DNA of 64,000 bases from Thalassotalea sp. (GTDB lineage: Bacteria; Pseudomonadota; Gammaproteobacteria; Enterobacterales; Alteromonadaceae), in assembly GCA_029237915.1 (NCBI GenBank), contig JAQWHD010000020.1, positions 1-64,000 of the forward strand, given 5' to 3'. Shown here in pieces: positions 46,275 to 56,181 of the stretch; position 1 is the stretch's first letter, and the number at the start of each line of letters is the position of its first letter. The notes under the pieces were generated by a model that saw only the letters and a list, made by a program, of their open reading frames with translations, made no database searches and was not told where the DNA came from. The translations under genes and the position numbers were made by a program.

Positions 46275-48305
46275 ATGAAAACTAAATTACTTCCCCTAGT
46301 AGCAATTATGGCCTTGCCATTTGCCACTAATGTTTCTGCCGAGGCGTTAACGGTAGATAAACTCAATAGCTTAAACCAACTTCATGATGTAGCTATATCA
46401 CCAGATGGTAGCCAATTATTATTCGGCCTTAAAAAAGGTCTAGAAAAAGGCACTAATCATTTATATCTGCAAAATGTAAAAGACAACAGCATCCGCCAAT
46501 TAACCAGTCACAGCAACAGTGAAAGCTCGGCTGTATGGGCGAAAGATGGCGAAGGTGTTTATTTTCTTTCAAGCCGAACCGGCTCTAGCCAGTTATGGTA
46601 TATCGCCGTTAAAGGCGGAGAAGCCCTACAGTTAACTAATTTCCCTTTAGATGTAGAAGGTTACAAATTATCTAATGACGAAAAACAGTTGGCGTTAAGC
46701 TTTACTGTTTTACCTGGCTGTAAAGATTTCACTTGTAGCTTAGAAGCATTTGCCAGTGAGAAAGCCAAAAAACATAACACTCGTGCCTACGATAAATTAA
46801 TGGTTCGTCATTGGGATACGTGGTTAAACGATTTTAAGAGCCATTTGTTTATAGCAAAATTAGAGCAAGGTAAGTTAACCACCCAAGCTCAAGATTTAAT
46901 GACTGATTGGGACACTGACTTTGCCGGTATGGGACAAGTGTCTTTCAATCCAAGCGGTGAAAGTATTGCCTTTTCAGCAAAAGTGCCAGGCGTTGATCAC
47001 GCATGGACCACTAACTGGGATATCTTCGAGGTGAGTTTAGCTGCTAACTACAAAGACAGCACTATTGTTAACCTAACAGAGAAGAATACGGCGTGGGATG
47101 CTATGCCGGTTTACTCTGCTGACGGTCGTTACTTAGCTTACAAAGCAATGAAAACGCCGGTGTACGAGTCAGATAAATTTAGCCTTATGGTTAAAGATTT
47201 ACGCAACGGTGATGTAAAAGACGTAGCGCCATTATGGGATCGTTCAATTGCTAGCTTCCAGTTTTCAAAAGATAACCGCAGTGTTTATGCCGTTGCTCAA
47301 GATTTAGGGCAAAAAAGCATCTTTGATATCGACGTACAGTTTGGTGAAGTAACGCCAATATATAACCAAGGTTATGCTGGCGATGTGAGTTTTTCCGGTG
47401 ATGACTTGTACTTTACCTTGCATAACTTAGCGGGCCCAAGTGATGTTTACACCATCAAAAAAGATGGTTACGGCTTTAAACAAATTACTAATGTTAACAA
47501 AGCTAAAATGGCTAATGTTAAGCTTGGTGAATTTGAGCAATTTACCTTTAAAGGTTGGAATAATGAAGCCGTTCATGGTTACTGGGTAAAACCAGCAGAC
47601 TATAAAGAAGGTGAAAAGTACCCAGTCGCATTCTTAGTACATGGCGGTCCACAAGGCAGCTTTGGTAACATGTTCCATTACCGTTGGAATGCTCAGCTTT
47701 GGGCAGCTCAAGGCTACGGTGTGGTAATGGTGGATTTCCATGGTTCAACTGGTTACGGTCAAAAGTTTACCGATTCAATCTCTCATGACTGGGGCGGAAA
47801 ACCACTTGAAGATTTACAAAAAGGTTTAGAGTTTATTACTAAACAAGAAAAATGGTTAGACCGTGATAACGCTTGTGCTCTTGGTGCATCGTATGGTGGT
47901 TACATGATGAATTGGATCATGGGTAACTGGAACGATGGCTTTAAATGTATTATCAACCACGCTGGTTTATTCGACATGAAGAGCTTTTACAATGTTACTG
48001 AAGAGCTTTGGTTCCCAGAGCATGACTTTGGCGGTCCTATTTGGGAAAAGCCAGAAGAGTACTCTAAGTTTGATCCATCACGTTTTGTTGATAACTGGAA
48101 AACACCAATGTTAGTTATCCAAGGTGAGTTAGATTACCGTGTGCCATATGGTCAAAGCTTAGGTGCATTTACGACATTACAACGTAAAGGTATTGATTCT
48201 CGTTTAGTGATGTTTCCAGATGAAGACCACCATATTCGCAAGCCAGATAATTTAAAAGAATGGTACCGCGAAGTATTTAACTGGATGGAAAAATACGTTA
48301 AATAA
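46275..48305 (+). CDS. Secreted S9-family (prolyl oligopeptidase) peptidase
   Basis: A 676-residue exported peptidase. The signal peptide is MKTKLLPLVAIMALPFATNVSA cut after about residue 22. The beta-propeller occupies about 25-410 (ISPDGSQLLFGL, WAKDGEGVYFLS repeats), and the alpha/beta-hydrolase domain follows with FLVHGGPQGSFG (oxyanion side), the nucleophile serine in GASYGGYM, the aspartate in GELDYRVPYGQ and the histidine in PDEDHHI. It resembles acylaminoacyl-peptidases and dipeptidyl-peptidase 5, acting in the periplasm on short peptides. It is monocistronic, with a terminator downstream. Confidence 0.93.
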   Translation: MKTKLLPLVAIMALPFATNVSAEALTVDKLNSLNQLHDVAISPDGSQLLFGLKKGLEKGTNHLYLQNVKDNSIRQLTSHSNSESSAVWAKDGEGVYFLSSRTGSSQLWYIAVKGGEALQLTNFPLDVEGYKLSNDEKQLALSFTVLPGCKDFTCSLEAFASEKAKKHNTRAYDKLMVRHWDTWLNDFKSHLFIAKLEQGKLTTQAQDLMTDWDTDFAGMGQVSFNPSGESIAFSAKVPGVDHAWTTNWDIFEVSLAANYKDSTIVNLTEKNTAWDAMPVYSADGRYLAYKAMKTPVYESDKFSLMVKDLRNGDVKDVAPLWDRSIASFQFSKDNRSVYAVAQDLGQKSIFDIDVQFGEVTPIYNQGYAGDVSFSGDDLYFTLHNLAGPSDVYTIKKDGYGFKQITNVNKAKMANVKLGEFEQFTFKGWNNEAVHGYWVKPADYKEGEKYPVAFLVHGGPQGSFGNMFHYRWNAQLWAAQGYGVVMVDFHGSTGYGQKFTDSISHDWGGKPLEDLQKGLEFITKQEKWLDRDNACALGASYGGYMMNWIMGNWNDGFKCIINHAGLFDMKSFYNVTEELWFPEHDFGGPIWEKPEEYSKFDPSRFVDNWKTPMLVIQGELDYRVPYGQSLGAFTTLQRKGIDSRLVMFPDEDHHIRKPDNLKEWYREVFNWMEKYVK

Positions 48306-48318
48306 ACAGCATTATCGG

Positions 48319-48354
48319 GTGGTATAGATAGCATGTGATCTATACCACTTTTTT
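48319..48354 (+). terminator. Terminator of the S9 peptidase gene
   Basis: GTGGTATAGAT and ATCTATACCAC form a perfect 11-bp stem with an 8-base loop and six T. Confidence 0.88.
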
Positions 48355-48387
48355 CTCTTTAGGCTTTGAATTTATAGCAAATATAAT

Positions 48388-49647
48388 ATGTTACTTAGCT
48401 CAAAAAATAATACCCATTTCATAATTAACTTTAGATTTCTGGCGATTATCGCCCAGTTAGTCATAGTCTTTATTGCGTCTAATCTATGGCATTATCAACT
48501 AAATGAGTTTGCTTTATATTTGGTTATCGCTCTAGAAACAATCTTTACAACTTTGTCTTTTCTATACTTTAGAAAATATGGTGAAGCTGGGCAGTTTGGT
48601 CTCTTCGTGCAGATCTTATCTGATGTCGTTGTCTTAACCTTATTACTAAATTTTAGTGGCGGGGCAACCAATGCCTTTGTCTCATTACTGCTTATACCTA
48701 TTGCTGTATCGGCAGTTTGCTTAACAATAAGCTTACAATTTTTAGTTTTACTGAGCGCTATTGTTGGATACAGTATTTTACTTTGGCTGATGCCTGAACA
48801 TGCAATGCATCACATTGATATGAAAGAGCATTTCATTGGCATGTGGCTTAACTTTTTGGTCTCGGCTTTAGTGGTGTTCTTTGTTGTTGCACGCATGGCG
48901 TTGTCGATAAATAAACGTGAAAAAGCCATAGCTAGAGCGCGAGAAGAGCAACTAAAACAAGAGAGGTTATTAACCTTAGGAGTAGCATCAGCGCAAGTTA
49001 CTCATCAGCTAGCAACCCCAATAGCCACGGTGCAATTATTGATTGATGAGCTTGAAGAAGAGCAGCCTAATAATGTGGTTATTGCTGATGTTCAGCAACA
49101 GTTACAGCGTTGTAGTTCAAACCTATCACTGTTTAGACAGTTAGCCAGAGATGTACGTGAGCAAAGGTCTTCAGTCGTTAGCGGTGAATATTTCCTTGCT
49201 GATTTACAAGAACATATCAATATTAACTTTCCCAATATGAAGGTTAATTGGATAAATAAAGAATGCGAATTAACCTCTTTGCATTTACTAAAAGACCCTT
49301 CATTATTACCTGCGGTATTGAATTTAGTCCAAAATGCTATTCGCGCCTCAAAGAATAACGGTAATCAATCCATTGATATTATTTCACAAACTAACAATAA
49401 CAATTGGCAGTTACTTATTCGCGACTTTGGCTTAGGTTTTTCTAAGCAAGAATTATCTGAGTTAGGTGTTAAGCCAGTCATTAGTGAGCAAGGCATGGGA
49501 ATGGCTGTTTTTTTAAGCCATGCGAGCTTTGAACGTTTAAATATTAAACTCTCTTTGTCTAATTATATTGTTGATTCGCATGTTGCTGGCGGACAGGCGA
49601 TTTTGTCTATTCCTATACAAACTAAACCCTCAAAAGTTGAACTGTAA
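48388..49647 (+). CDS. RegB/PrrB-type membrane sensor histidine kinase
   Basis: A 419-residue sensor kinase with about six N-terminal membrane segments (to ~170), a short linker and the kinase domains. The phospho-acceptor His206 lies in AQVTHQLATPIATVQ, the pattern of the RegB/PrrB/ActS group; the ATP domain has LVQNAIRASKNN (N box) and DFGLGFSKQELSELG (G1). GGATNAF (91-97) stands at the place of the quinone-sensing GGxxNPF of RegB, with Ala for Pro. The family senses the redox state of the quinone pool. The stop and the next gene's start overlap as TAATG. Confidence 0.88.
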   Translation: MLLSSKNNTHFIINFRFLAIIAQLVIVFIASNLWHYQLNEFALYLVIALETIFTTLSFLYFRKYGEAGQFGLFVQILSDVVVLTLLLNFSGGATNAFVSLLLIPIAVSAVCLTISLQFLVLLSAIVGYSILLWLMPEHAMHHIDMKEHFIGMWLNFLVSALVVFFVVARMALSINKREKAIARAREEQLKQERLLTLGVASAQVTHQLATPIATVQLLIDELEEEQPNNVVIADVQQQLQRCSSNLSLFRQLARDVREQRSSVVSGEYFLADLQEHININFPNMKVNWINKECELTSLHLLKDPSLLPAVLNLVQNAIRASKNNGNQSIDIISQTNNNNWQLLIRDFGLGFSKQELSELGVKPVISEQGMGMAVFLSHASFERLNIKLSLSNYIVDSHVAGGQAILSIPIQTKPSKVEL

Positions 49648-50195
49648 TGCATAAGAATTTACTGATCATTGAAGATGATGTTGCTTTTGCTAATGCAATT
49701 AAAAGACGATTAACTAATAAGGGCTTTAATTGCCACATTGCCCAGAATGGTAGTGATGCTTTGTTGCTATGCCGTTCTGTTTTACCTGATTATATTTTGC
49801 TTGATATGAAACTAGAGCAAGAAAATGGCTTAAGTTTAATTAAACCCTTACGCGCAATTGTAATTAACAGCCATATTATTTTATTAACCGGGTTTGCTAG
49901 TATTGCTTCGGCGGTTGAAGCGATAAAACTTGGCGCAGATGATTATCTCAGTAAACCGGTAAATACTAGTACCTTAATATCGACCTTGTTAAAACAAAGC
50001 ACAGTTTCAGCAAGTGAGATAGAAGAAGGGCAACTAGCAATTGGTAGCGAAGAGGTGTTGTCAGCAAGCAGAGTTGAATGGGAGCATATCCAACAAGTAT
50101 TAAAAGTTAATAATGGCAATGTTTCAGAAACCGCTAGGCAATTAAATATGCACCGCCGAACCTTGCAAAGAAAACTACAAAAAAAACCACAGTAA
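49647..50195 (+). CDS. RegA/PrrA/ActR-type response regulator
   Basis: A 182-residue regulator. The receiver domain has the acidic pair ED at 9-10, phospho-acceptor Asp53 in ILLDMKLEQENG, and Lys in YLSKPVN. The C-terminal Fis-type helix-turn-helix, NNGNVSETARQLNMHRRTL with QRKLQKKP, is that of RegA/PrrA/ActR regulators, and there is no AAA+ domain between. It is translationally coupled (TAATG) with the RegB-like kinase, so the two form one redox two-component system. The targets are unknown; the TonB-dependent receptor gene next door is convergent, so it is not in the operon. Confidence 0.92.
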   Translation: MHKNLLIIEDDVAFANAIKRRLTNKGFNCHIAQNGSDALLLCRSVLPDYILLDMKLEQENGLSLIKPLRAIVINSHIILLTGFASIASAVEAIKLGADDYLSKPVNTSTLISTLLKQSTVSASEIEEGQLAIGSEEVLSASRVEWEHIQQVLKVNNGNVSETARQLNMHRRTLQRKLQKKPQ

Positions 50196-50220
50196 ATTTA
50201 CATCAACTGTGGTTTATTGT
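50184..50220. terminator. Bidirectional terminator after the response regulator
   Basis: AAACCACAGT and ACTGTGGTTT pair across 12 bases between convergent genes; the left arm overlaps the end of the regulator gene. Confidence 0.6.
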
Positions 50221-50253
50221 TTATAGACCGCTTAGTTATTACTAAGCCATATC

Positions 50254-52401
50254 TTAAAAATGATAGGTCAATTCAATTGTAGAATTTATGCCTTCTTTGG
50301 GTAATCTGTCCATAACAGCAATATCACTTCCTTGCACTCTATTGTAACCACCTAAATGATCTTGGTATTGCTTATCCAAAATGTTGTTAACGCCAAGGCG
50401 CATGGTTAAATCGTTAGATATATAGTATTGCACTTCAGCATTTAGCAAACCATAACCTGCTGATGCTTGCTCTTTGTTTGTTCGTGATACATCGTTTTGA
50501 GCCGCCACCCCAACTAAAGTTAAGCTTGTAACAAAGTCATCAGCTAAATAGCTTAAAGTAACTTGCGCATTTAATGGTGCAATACGATAAAGATCATCGT
50601 TTATATCATCACGTTTTCCGCGTACGTAACTTGCAATTGCCGATAAGTGGAATTCATCGTTAATGTGGTAATAGGCATTAACGTCTAAGCCATAAAGAGA
50701 AGCTTCAACGTTACTAAATTTTAATGTGTTTTCTTTGCCCATCATGGTTGCTAGCATTTGTGCGCTGCTATCTTCCATAGTTAATGGCGTGCCTTGAATA
50801 TAATCATCAATTTTTTGGTAGTAAATATGCGGTGAAATCATCCATTTGGCACTTTGATAGGTTATACCTATATCCGTTTGATATGCAGTTTCTGAGTCCA
50901 AGTTTATGTCGCCTATGTAGGTATTACCATCGGCTAAACCTCCGGTTGACTCCATTGGCATCCATAAGTAGCGCTCTTGATAAGATGGGGCTCGGTTTTT
51001 TAAGCCTAAACCCACATACAGTGACACGTGATCTGTAAGCTCTGTTGATGTAGTCAGAGCGATATCAATGTTTTCATCACTCACATCTTTGTCACTGTTG
51101 TTAAACTCCATCATTAAGTCAGATGCTAGGGCACCCATGCTCATACCCATATTCGGCATCATAGTCATACCAGGCATCATTGACATTGCAGGCATCATCG
51201 ACATAGACGTATATACATCACCAGAATCATTAGATGCTTCTTTATAGCGAATACCAAGTTGCATGTTCGTTTGGTTTATTTGTTGTTGCCACTCAACAAA
51301 CAGGCCAAAACGTTCATCTTCAACATCATTGAAGTTATCCATTCTAAACATTGCATTGTTCGGGTTAGTAATGGTTGAATTATGCTCCGACATAATGCCG
51401 TCAACACCTAAGGTGAGCATGCCATCTTTAATTTCTTTTTCTATTGAGAATTTAAAGTCATAGGTTTGGGCAATCGCATGGTTTGAGCGATACTTATCAA
51501 GATTAGCATTGTCACGGTGAGTAAAATTATCCATTTCATGGTCGGCATCTAAATAACCAATTAACCAATTAAAGGTAATGTCATTGAAGTCTTTTGAGCC
51601 ATCAATACTTAAACGATGTGAATATACATAGCCAATATCCATTGGCAATGCTGGAGTACCAGATTCTTGGGTGTCAGTGTAGTGGTAGCTTAAGCCAAGT
51701 TCTGTTGATTGATTGTCAAACCTTAGATCTAAACCACTTTGAACTTTGTCATAATAGCTTGGTGAAACAGTTTCATTGTTAGCCGATTCAATGTCATCAC
51801 CGGTTTGGTTGTTGCCATAAACTAATGCTGCCCAATCGCCTTTACTAATGTCAAATACCGCAGAAGCCGTTTGACCATCATTATTAGGTGCATACGCAAC
51901 TTGCACATCGCCATCGATGTTTATTTTATCTTGATTATGAACCTGCGCTTTACGCATTTTAACTTCAATTGCTCCGCCCAAGGTATTAATGCCAGCAGAT
52001 ACTGGGGCAATACCTCGGTACACCGTCATAGAGTCAACTAATAGTGGCGTAGCATAACTTAGCGGAGAATCCATCGCATTAGGACCCGCGCCTACAATGC
52101 CATGCCCATCAACCGTGGTAGATATTCTATCGCCATATAAACCACGATATTGAGCAATTCCTGATACTGGACCATTGCGATTTATATTTGCGCCAGGTAC
52201 CGAGCTTAACCAACTAGCCAAATCAACTTCAGTGTTACTACCTGTTGCATAATCAACGTCGATAACATCAGTTTTCGTCCTAGTTTGACTAATGGTGATA
52301 ACTTCCATAGGAGATTGCTTTATTTGCTCGGCTATTGCGTTAAGAGGAAATAATGCCGCAATGATAAGAGATAATTTAAAGTGTGAGTCGAGATGGGCCA
52401 T
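50254..52401 (-). CDS. TonB-dependent receptor with a methionine-rich loop (possible copper receptor)
   Basis: A 715-residue outer-membrane receptor. The signal peptide is MAHLDSHFKLSLIIAALFPL cut near residue 24; a TonB box-like MEVITISQT follows, then the plug (about 40-150: SSVPGANINRN, YRGLYGDRISTTVDGHG, LGGAIEVKMRK) and the beta-barrel ending in a phenylalanine (IELTYHF), as for outer-membrane proteins. The plug resembles the OprC/NosA copper-receptor group. Residues 400-431 hold 14 methionines in six-residue repeats (MSMMPA, MSMMPG, MTMMPN), probably in an extracellular loop, a composition expected for copper(I) binding. The gene is single; copper is an inference. Confidence 0.85.
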   Translation of the reverse strand: MAHLDSHFKLSLIIAALFPLNAIAEQIKQSPMEVITISQTRTKTDVIDVDYATGSNTEVDLASWLSSVPGANINRNGPVSGIAQYRGLYGDRISTTVDGHGIVGAGPNAMDSPLSYATPLLVDSMTVYRGIAPVSAGINTLGGAIEVKMRKAQVHNQDKINIDGDVQVAYAPNNDGQTASAVFDISKGDWAALVYGNNQTGDDIESANNETVSPSYYDKVQSGLDLRFDNQSTELGLSYHYTDTQESGTPALPMDIGYVYSHRLSIDGSKDFNDITFNWLIGYLDADHEMDNFTHRDNANLDKYRSNHAIAQTYDFKFSIEKEIKDGMLTLGVDGIMSEHNSTITNPNNAMFRMDNFNDVEDERFGLFVEWQQQINQTNMQLGIRYKEASNDSGDVYTSMSMMPAMSMMPGMTMMPNMGMSMGALASDLMMEFNNSDKDVSDENIDIALTTSTELTDHVSLYVGLGLKNRAPSYQERYLWMPMESTGGLADGNTYIGDINLDSETAYQTDIGITYQSAKWMISPHIYYQKIDDYIQGTPLTMEDSSAQMLATMMGKENTLKFSNVEASLYGLDVNAYYHINDEFHLSAIASYVRGKRDDINDDLYRIAPLNAQVTLSYLADDFVTSLTLVGVAAQNDVSRTNKEQASAGYGLLNAEVQYYISNDLTMRLGVNNILDKQYQDHLGGYNRVQGSDIAVMDRLPKEGINSTIELTYHF

Positions 52402-52643
52402 TAGCTGAAATACTCTGTTAATTTATTGTTATGCATACATTTTCCCCTGCTCTGTTACTTAGTGCAAAGCAAAGTTAACCAAGTGCGACAATATGTCACA
52501 GTGCGTTAAAGAACTTGCTGTGAGAGGGGTAATAGCAATTTAATTTAATTGGTATTACTTTACTCCGAGCTCATATTAAGGTTAAATAAACTGTAAATAT
52601 AACCAGTACTCTAATGTTGTCATAATTAATAATAAGAATCCCT

Positions 52644-53933
52644 ATGAACGATATCCCACATTTTGCAATTATTGCTCTATCACTATTAACTGTATTAACA
52701 CTTTTTTGTTTAATTTTACTCAGTAAAGTCTCCGGCCTAGCATCATCTTTACAGCAACAAAGCAAAGATAACTCTATTGTGCAAGACCGCCTTAAACAAT
52801 GGCAAGAGCAACAGCAATTAAGCCAACAACAACAAGAGCAACTGCGCAGTAATCTTGAAAACGCGAGTTCACAATTACAAATTAAATTATTACAGCAATT
52901 GAATGAACACAAAGAGCAATTTAATAAAAATCAGATGTTCGCCATCAATCAGCTCATTGCTCATCTAAGTAAATCTACCAAAGAAAGCCGAGAAGAGTTA
53001 GCTAAGTCATTAGCCAGTAACTCCGAAGTAATGGCCAAGCGGATGAGCGAGTTAACGCAAAATACCGACAAGCGCTTGCAAGATATTTCAGCAGGCGTAG
53101 AAAAACGTTTATCTGATGGCTTTGATAAAACCACCAAAACCTTTAACGATATTGTTAAGCGCCTTGCTTTAATTGATGATGCGCAAAAGAAAATTACCGA
53201 GCTCTCAACTAACGTGGTGAGCTTGCAAGAAGTGTTATCTGATAAACGCTCTCGTGGTGCCTTTGGTGAAGTACAGTTAAATGCACTAATTCGTAATGTA
53301 TTGCCTGAAAAACACTTTTCACTACAACATACGTTATCGAACGGTAAAATAGCCGATTGTATTTTATTCCTTCCAAAACCTACCGGTAATGTGGTCATCG
53401 ATTCTAAGTTTCCGTTAGAAAGTTATAAGAGAATGACCAATATTGAGCTTGGCGAAAGTGATAGAAAGCTTGCCGAACGTCAATTTAAAGTCGACATTAA
53501 AAAGCACATCAATGACATTAGTGATAAATATTTAATTGATAATGAAACCGCCGATGGCGCTATTATGTTTATTCCTGCTGAGGCTATTTTTGCTGAGATC
53601 CATGCTCATTACCCGGACTTAGTCGAAGAAGCTTATAAGAAGCGGGTGTGGTTATCCTCGCCAACGACCTTAATGGCCATTTTAACTACTGCTCGCTCAG
53701 TGCTTAAGGATGAGGCAACACGTAAACAAATACACGTAATACAAGAGCATTTATCTTATCTAGGTGCGGATTTTGGCAGGTTTAAAACACGCTTTAACAA
53801 TCTAGCCAAACATATCGACCAAGCCGCACAAGACGTGAAACAAATACACACCTCAGCCGATAAAATATCTGGCCGTTTTGAAAAGATAGAGCAAGTAGAA
53901 TTAAGCGAAGAAGACAAGCCAAAGCTTAATTAG
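52644..53933 (+). CDS. rmuC: DNA recombination protein RmuC
   Basis: A 429-residue RmuC protein. One N-terminal membrane segment (about 6-26) is followed by a long glutamine-rich coiled coil (about 30-190) and the nuclease-like RmuC domain: RSRGAFGEVQLNALI, VIDSKFPLESYKRM, AIMFIPAEAIFAEI and KRVWLSSPTTLMAIL. RmuC limits inversions between short inverted repeats in E. coli; the nuclease activity is predicted from the PD-(D/E)xK-like fold. It is a single gene, and a GGGGTCAGA palindrome follows directly. Confidence 0.94.
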   Translation: MNDIPHFAIIALSLLTVLTLFCLILLSKVSGLASSLQQQSKDNSIVQDRLKQWQEQQQLSQQQQEQLRSNLENASSQLQIKLLQQLNEHKEQFNKNQMFAINQLIAHLSKSTKESREELAKSLASNSEVMAKRMSELTQNTDKRLQDISAGVEKRLSDGFDKTTKTFNDIVKRLALIDDAQKKITELSTNVVSLQEVLSDKRSRGAFGEVQLNALIRNVLPEKHFSLQHTLSNGKIADCILFLPKPTGNVVIDSKFPLESYKRMTNIELGESDRKLAERQFKVDIKKHINDISDKYLIDNETADGAIMFIPAEAIFAEIHAHYPDLVEEAYKKRVWLSSPTTLMAILTTARSVLKDEATRKQIHVIQEHLSYLGADFGRFKTRFNNLAKHIDQAAQDVKQIHTSADKISGRFEKIEQVELSEEDKPKLN

Positions 53934-53947
53934 CCACACTCAAATTA

Positions 53948-54010
53948 TCAAGGGGGTCAGATCAACTTGAAATTAGCCGTGAGCAGTTCAAGTTGATCTG
54001 ACCCCCTTGA
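53948..54010. repeat. GGGGTCAGA-family palindrome, perfect copy
   Basis: Two 24-bp arms starting TCAAGGGGGTCAGATCAACT are exact complements around a 15-base loop (ATTAGCCGTGAGCAG). It lies between the convergent ends of rmuC and the transporter gene, and can act as a terminator. Confidence 0.92.
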
Positions 54011-54027
54011 TTCTATAAGTTCACTTT

Positions 54028-55365
54028 TTATAAGTTCATTAGCACGTTAATGAATACGATAGAAAGTAGGATAGGGCAAACGTAGCGTAGGTAATTACCC
54101 AATACTTTAAGCATAGGCTTCTCGGCTAGTAATGACTTATCAGCAAGCTGATTACCACGTTTCCAAATCCAACCAACTACGATAAAGTAAAACAAGCCCA
54201 TAATTGGTAGCTGAAATGAATTAACCCAAGTGATCACCGCACCAAATAAACTGTCAAAGTTAAAGACAATGCTCATACACGCGACAAGTACGATTAAAGA
54301 CACTACGGCTGTTGCTTTGCTTCTTGAATATTTCTTATCTTCAACAAGGTAGGAAACCGGCACTTCTGTTGATGAGATGGTTGAGGTTAGAGCAGCCATT
54401 GACATTAATGAGAAAAATACCAAAGAAACATAAATACCAATACTGCCCATAGAGTCAAATAGGGTAGGTAAAATTGAGAATATTAATTGCGGTCCGCCAA
54501 TAAGTTTACCTTCAGAGAACACTTCTAAACCCATATGCTGGGCAACGAATAATGTTGGAATAATTAATAAACCTGCTAAGAAGGCGATTAAAGTATCAAG
54601 TGCACCGATAGATATAACTAACTTACCCATGTCGGCATTGCGTTTCATGTATGAGCCATAAACCATCATGCCACCAACACCAATAGAGAGTGAGAAAAAT
54701 GCTTGTCCCATTGCTGAAATGATGAGCATAGGGTCTTTAAGCTGGCTGAAGTCAGGCATTAAGTACATAGCAACACCTTTGCTAGCGCCTGGTTGTTGCA
54801 GTATGTATATGATCAAGCCAATGAGTAAAACAAATAAAATAGGCATTAACCGAGATGACCAACGTTCAATCCCTTTGTGCACACCATTATTGATGATTAA
54901 CGCGCCAAGAATAATGAATATCGGGGTAAAGGCTAGATTACGAGCGTGGCTTGACTGAGCTAACCAGTTTGCTGTGTTATCAAAACCTAGCAGTGTCATT
55001 AATGGTGATAATGCATGCGCTAACATCCAACCAGCAACTATGGTATAAAAACTCAGCATTAAAATCGCGCCTAGCAAGCCAAATAAGCCTGCATATTTAC
55101 CTAGTTTTTTAGATACATTTTCACAAGCATCTTCTAACGCACCAACCGGGTTTTTTTGTGCTTGATTACCTATATACATTTCCGCATATAAAGCCGGTAT
55201 AGCTAATAAAACGGTAACAATTAAATAAACAAAGACAAAAGCACCGCCGCCATTATTAGCCGCTTGAGTTGGAAAACCCCAAATATTACCTAAACCGATA
55301 GCTGCGCCCGCAGCCGCAAGAATAAAACCAATACGCGAGTGAAAAGAATCTCTGTTTGAACTCAT
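54028..55365 (-). CDS. Sodium-dependent transporter of the NSS/SNF family
   Basis: A 445-residue transporter of the LeuT/MhsT fold with about eleven or twelve membrane helices. The start FHSRIGFILAAAGAAIGLGNIWGFP is the sodium-binding helix 1, with the unwound GLGNIW segment; GGGAFVFVYL follows. Helix 6 contains FFSLSIGVGGMMVYGSY, and STISSTEVP is in helix 8. Bacterial members carry amino acids with sodium. The substrate cannot be read from this. It is convergent with rmuC. Confidence 0.92.
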   Translation of the reverse strand: MSSNRDSFHSRIGFILAAAGAAIGLGNIWGFPTQAANNGGGAFVFVYLIVTVLLAIPALYAEMYIGNQAQKNPVGALEDACENVSKKLGKYAGLFGLLGAILMLSFYTIVAGWMLAHALSPLMTLLGFDNTANWLAQSSHARNLAFTPIFIILGALIINNGVHKGIERWSSRLMPILFVLLIGLIIYILQQPGASKGVAMYLMPDFSQLKDPMLIISAMGQAFFSLSIGVGGMMVYGSYMKRNADMGKLVISIGALDTLIAFLAGLLIIPTLFVAQHMGLEVFSEGKLIGGPQLIFSILPTLFDSMGSIGIYVSLVFFSLMSMAALTSTISSTEVPVSYLVEDKKYSRSKATAVVSLIVLVACMSIVFNFDSLFGAVITWVNSFQLPIMGLFYFIVVGWIWKRGNQLADKSLLAEKPMLKVLGNYLRYVCPILLSIVFINVLMNL

Positions 55366-55536
55366 CTGTTTTCTTATTTTAATTATTGTTAACTAAGAGC
55401 TTACCTATAAGTAAAAACATTTGGCAAGCTATATTGTTGTTTCCTTAATAATTTTATCAAAATGCGCTTTTAAAGTGGAAATATTGATTAAAATCCTTAT
55501 GATATCCTCATTATTCGATACCTAAGCTCACTAATT

Positions 55537-56181
55537 ATGCTGCAATACAAAATAGTCCCTGTTACTCCTTTTCAACAAAACGCTACTATATTTTGGTGCG
55601 ATGAAACGCTTGAAGGCGCTATTGTTGATCCAGGTGGCGAGACGGAAAAGCTATTATCTGTTGTTGATGAATTAGGCATTAAGTTAACCAAGCTGTTATT
55701 AACCCATGCTCATGTTGATCATGCTGGTGGCACGCAAGATATTGCCGAACAATTAAATTTACCTATTGAAGGTCCGCACAAGGCGGATCAATTCTGGATT
55801 GATATCTTTCCCGAGCAAATAAAGCAATTTGGTTTTCCTGAGGCAAGAGCGTTTACAACCAATCGATGGCTAGAGCAGGGCGATGTCGTTACTCTGGGTA
55901 ATGAAGAACTCGAAATCTACTTCTGTCCTGGCCATACACCTGGGCATGTAGTGTTTTTCCATAGAGCTAGTAAGCTTGCGCAAGTTGGTGATGTACTATT
56001 TAGAGGCTCAATTGGCCGTACCGATTTTCCTAAAGGTGATCATGCAACGTTAGTTAATGCCATTAGAACTAATTTATGGCCACTAGGCGATGACGTGAGT
56101 TTTATTCCAGGTCATGGCCCTATGGGCACTTTTGGCGAAGAGCGCAGAAGTAATCCTCATGTTGGAGAGAGTGTTCGCTAA
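55537..56181 (+). CDS. YcbL-like metallo-beta-lactamase-fold hydrolase (glyoxalase II type)
   Basis: A 214-residue MBL-fold enzyme. The metal motif LLTHAHVDHAGG (58-69, HxHxDH), the histidine in CPGHTPGH, the aspartate in GDVLFRGSIGRTDFP and the late FIPGHGPMGTFGEER make up the glyoxalase II-type two-metal site. The length and the C-terminus (RRSNPHVGE) fit YcbL of enteric bacteria, which has weak glyoxalase II activity. The start VVPVTPFQQNATIFW is typical. It is monocistronic; the natural substrate is unknown. Confidence 0.92.
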   Translation: MLQYKIVPVTPFQQNATIFWCDETLEGAIVDPGGETEKLLSVVDELGIKLTKLLLTHAHVDHAGGTQDIAEQLNLPIEGPHKADQFWIDIFPEQIKQFGFPEARAFTTNRWLEQGDVVTLGNEELEIYFCPGHTPGHVVFFHRASKLAQVGDVLFRGSIGRTDFPKGDHATLVNAIRTNLWPLGDDVSFIPGHGPMGTFGEERRSNPHVGESVR

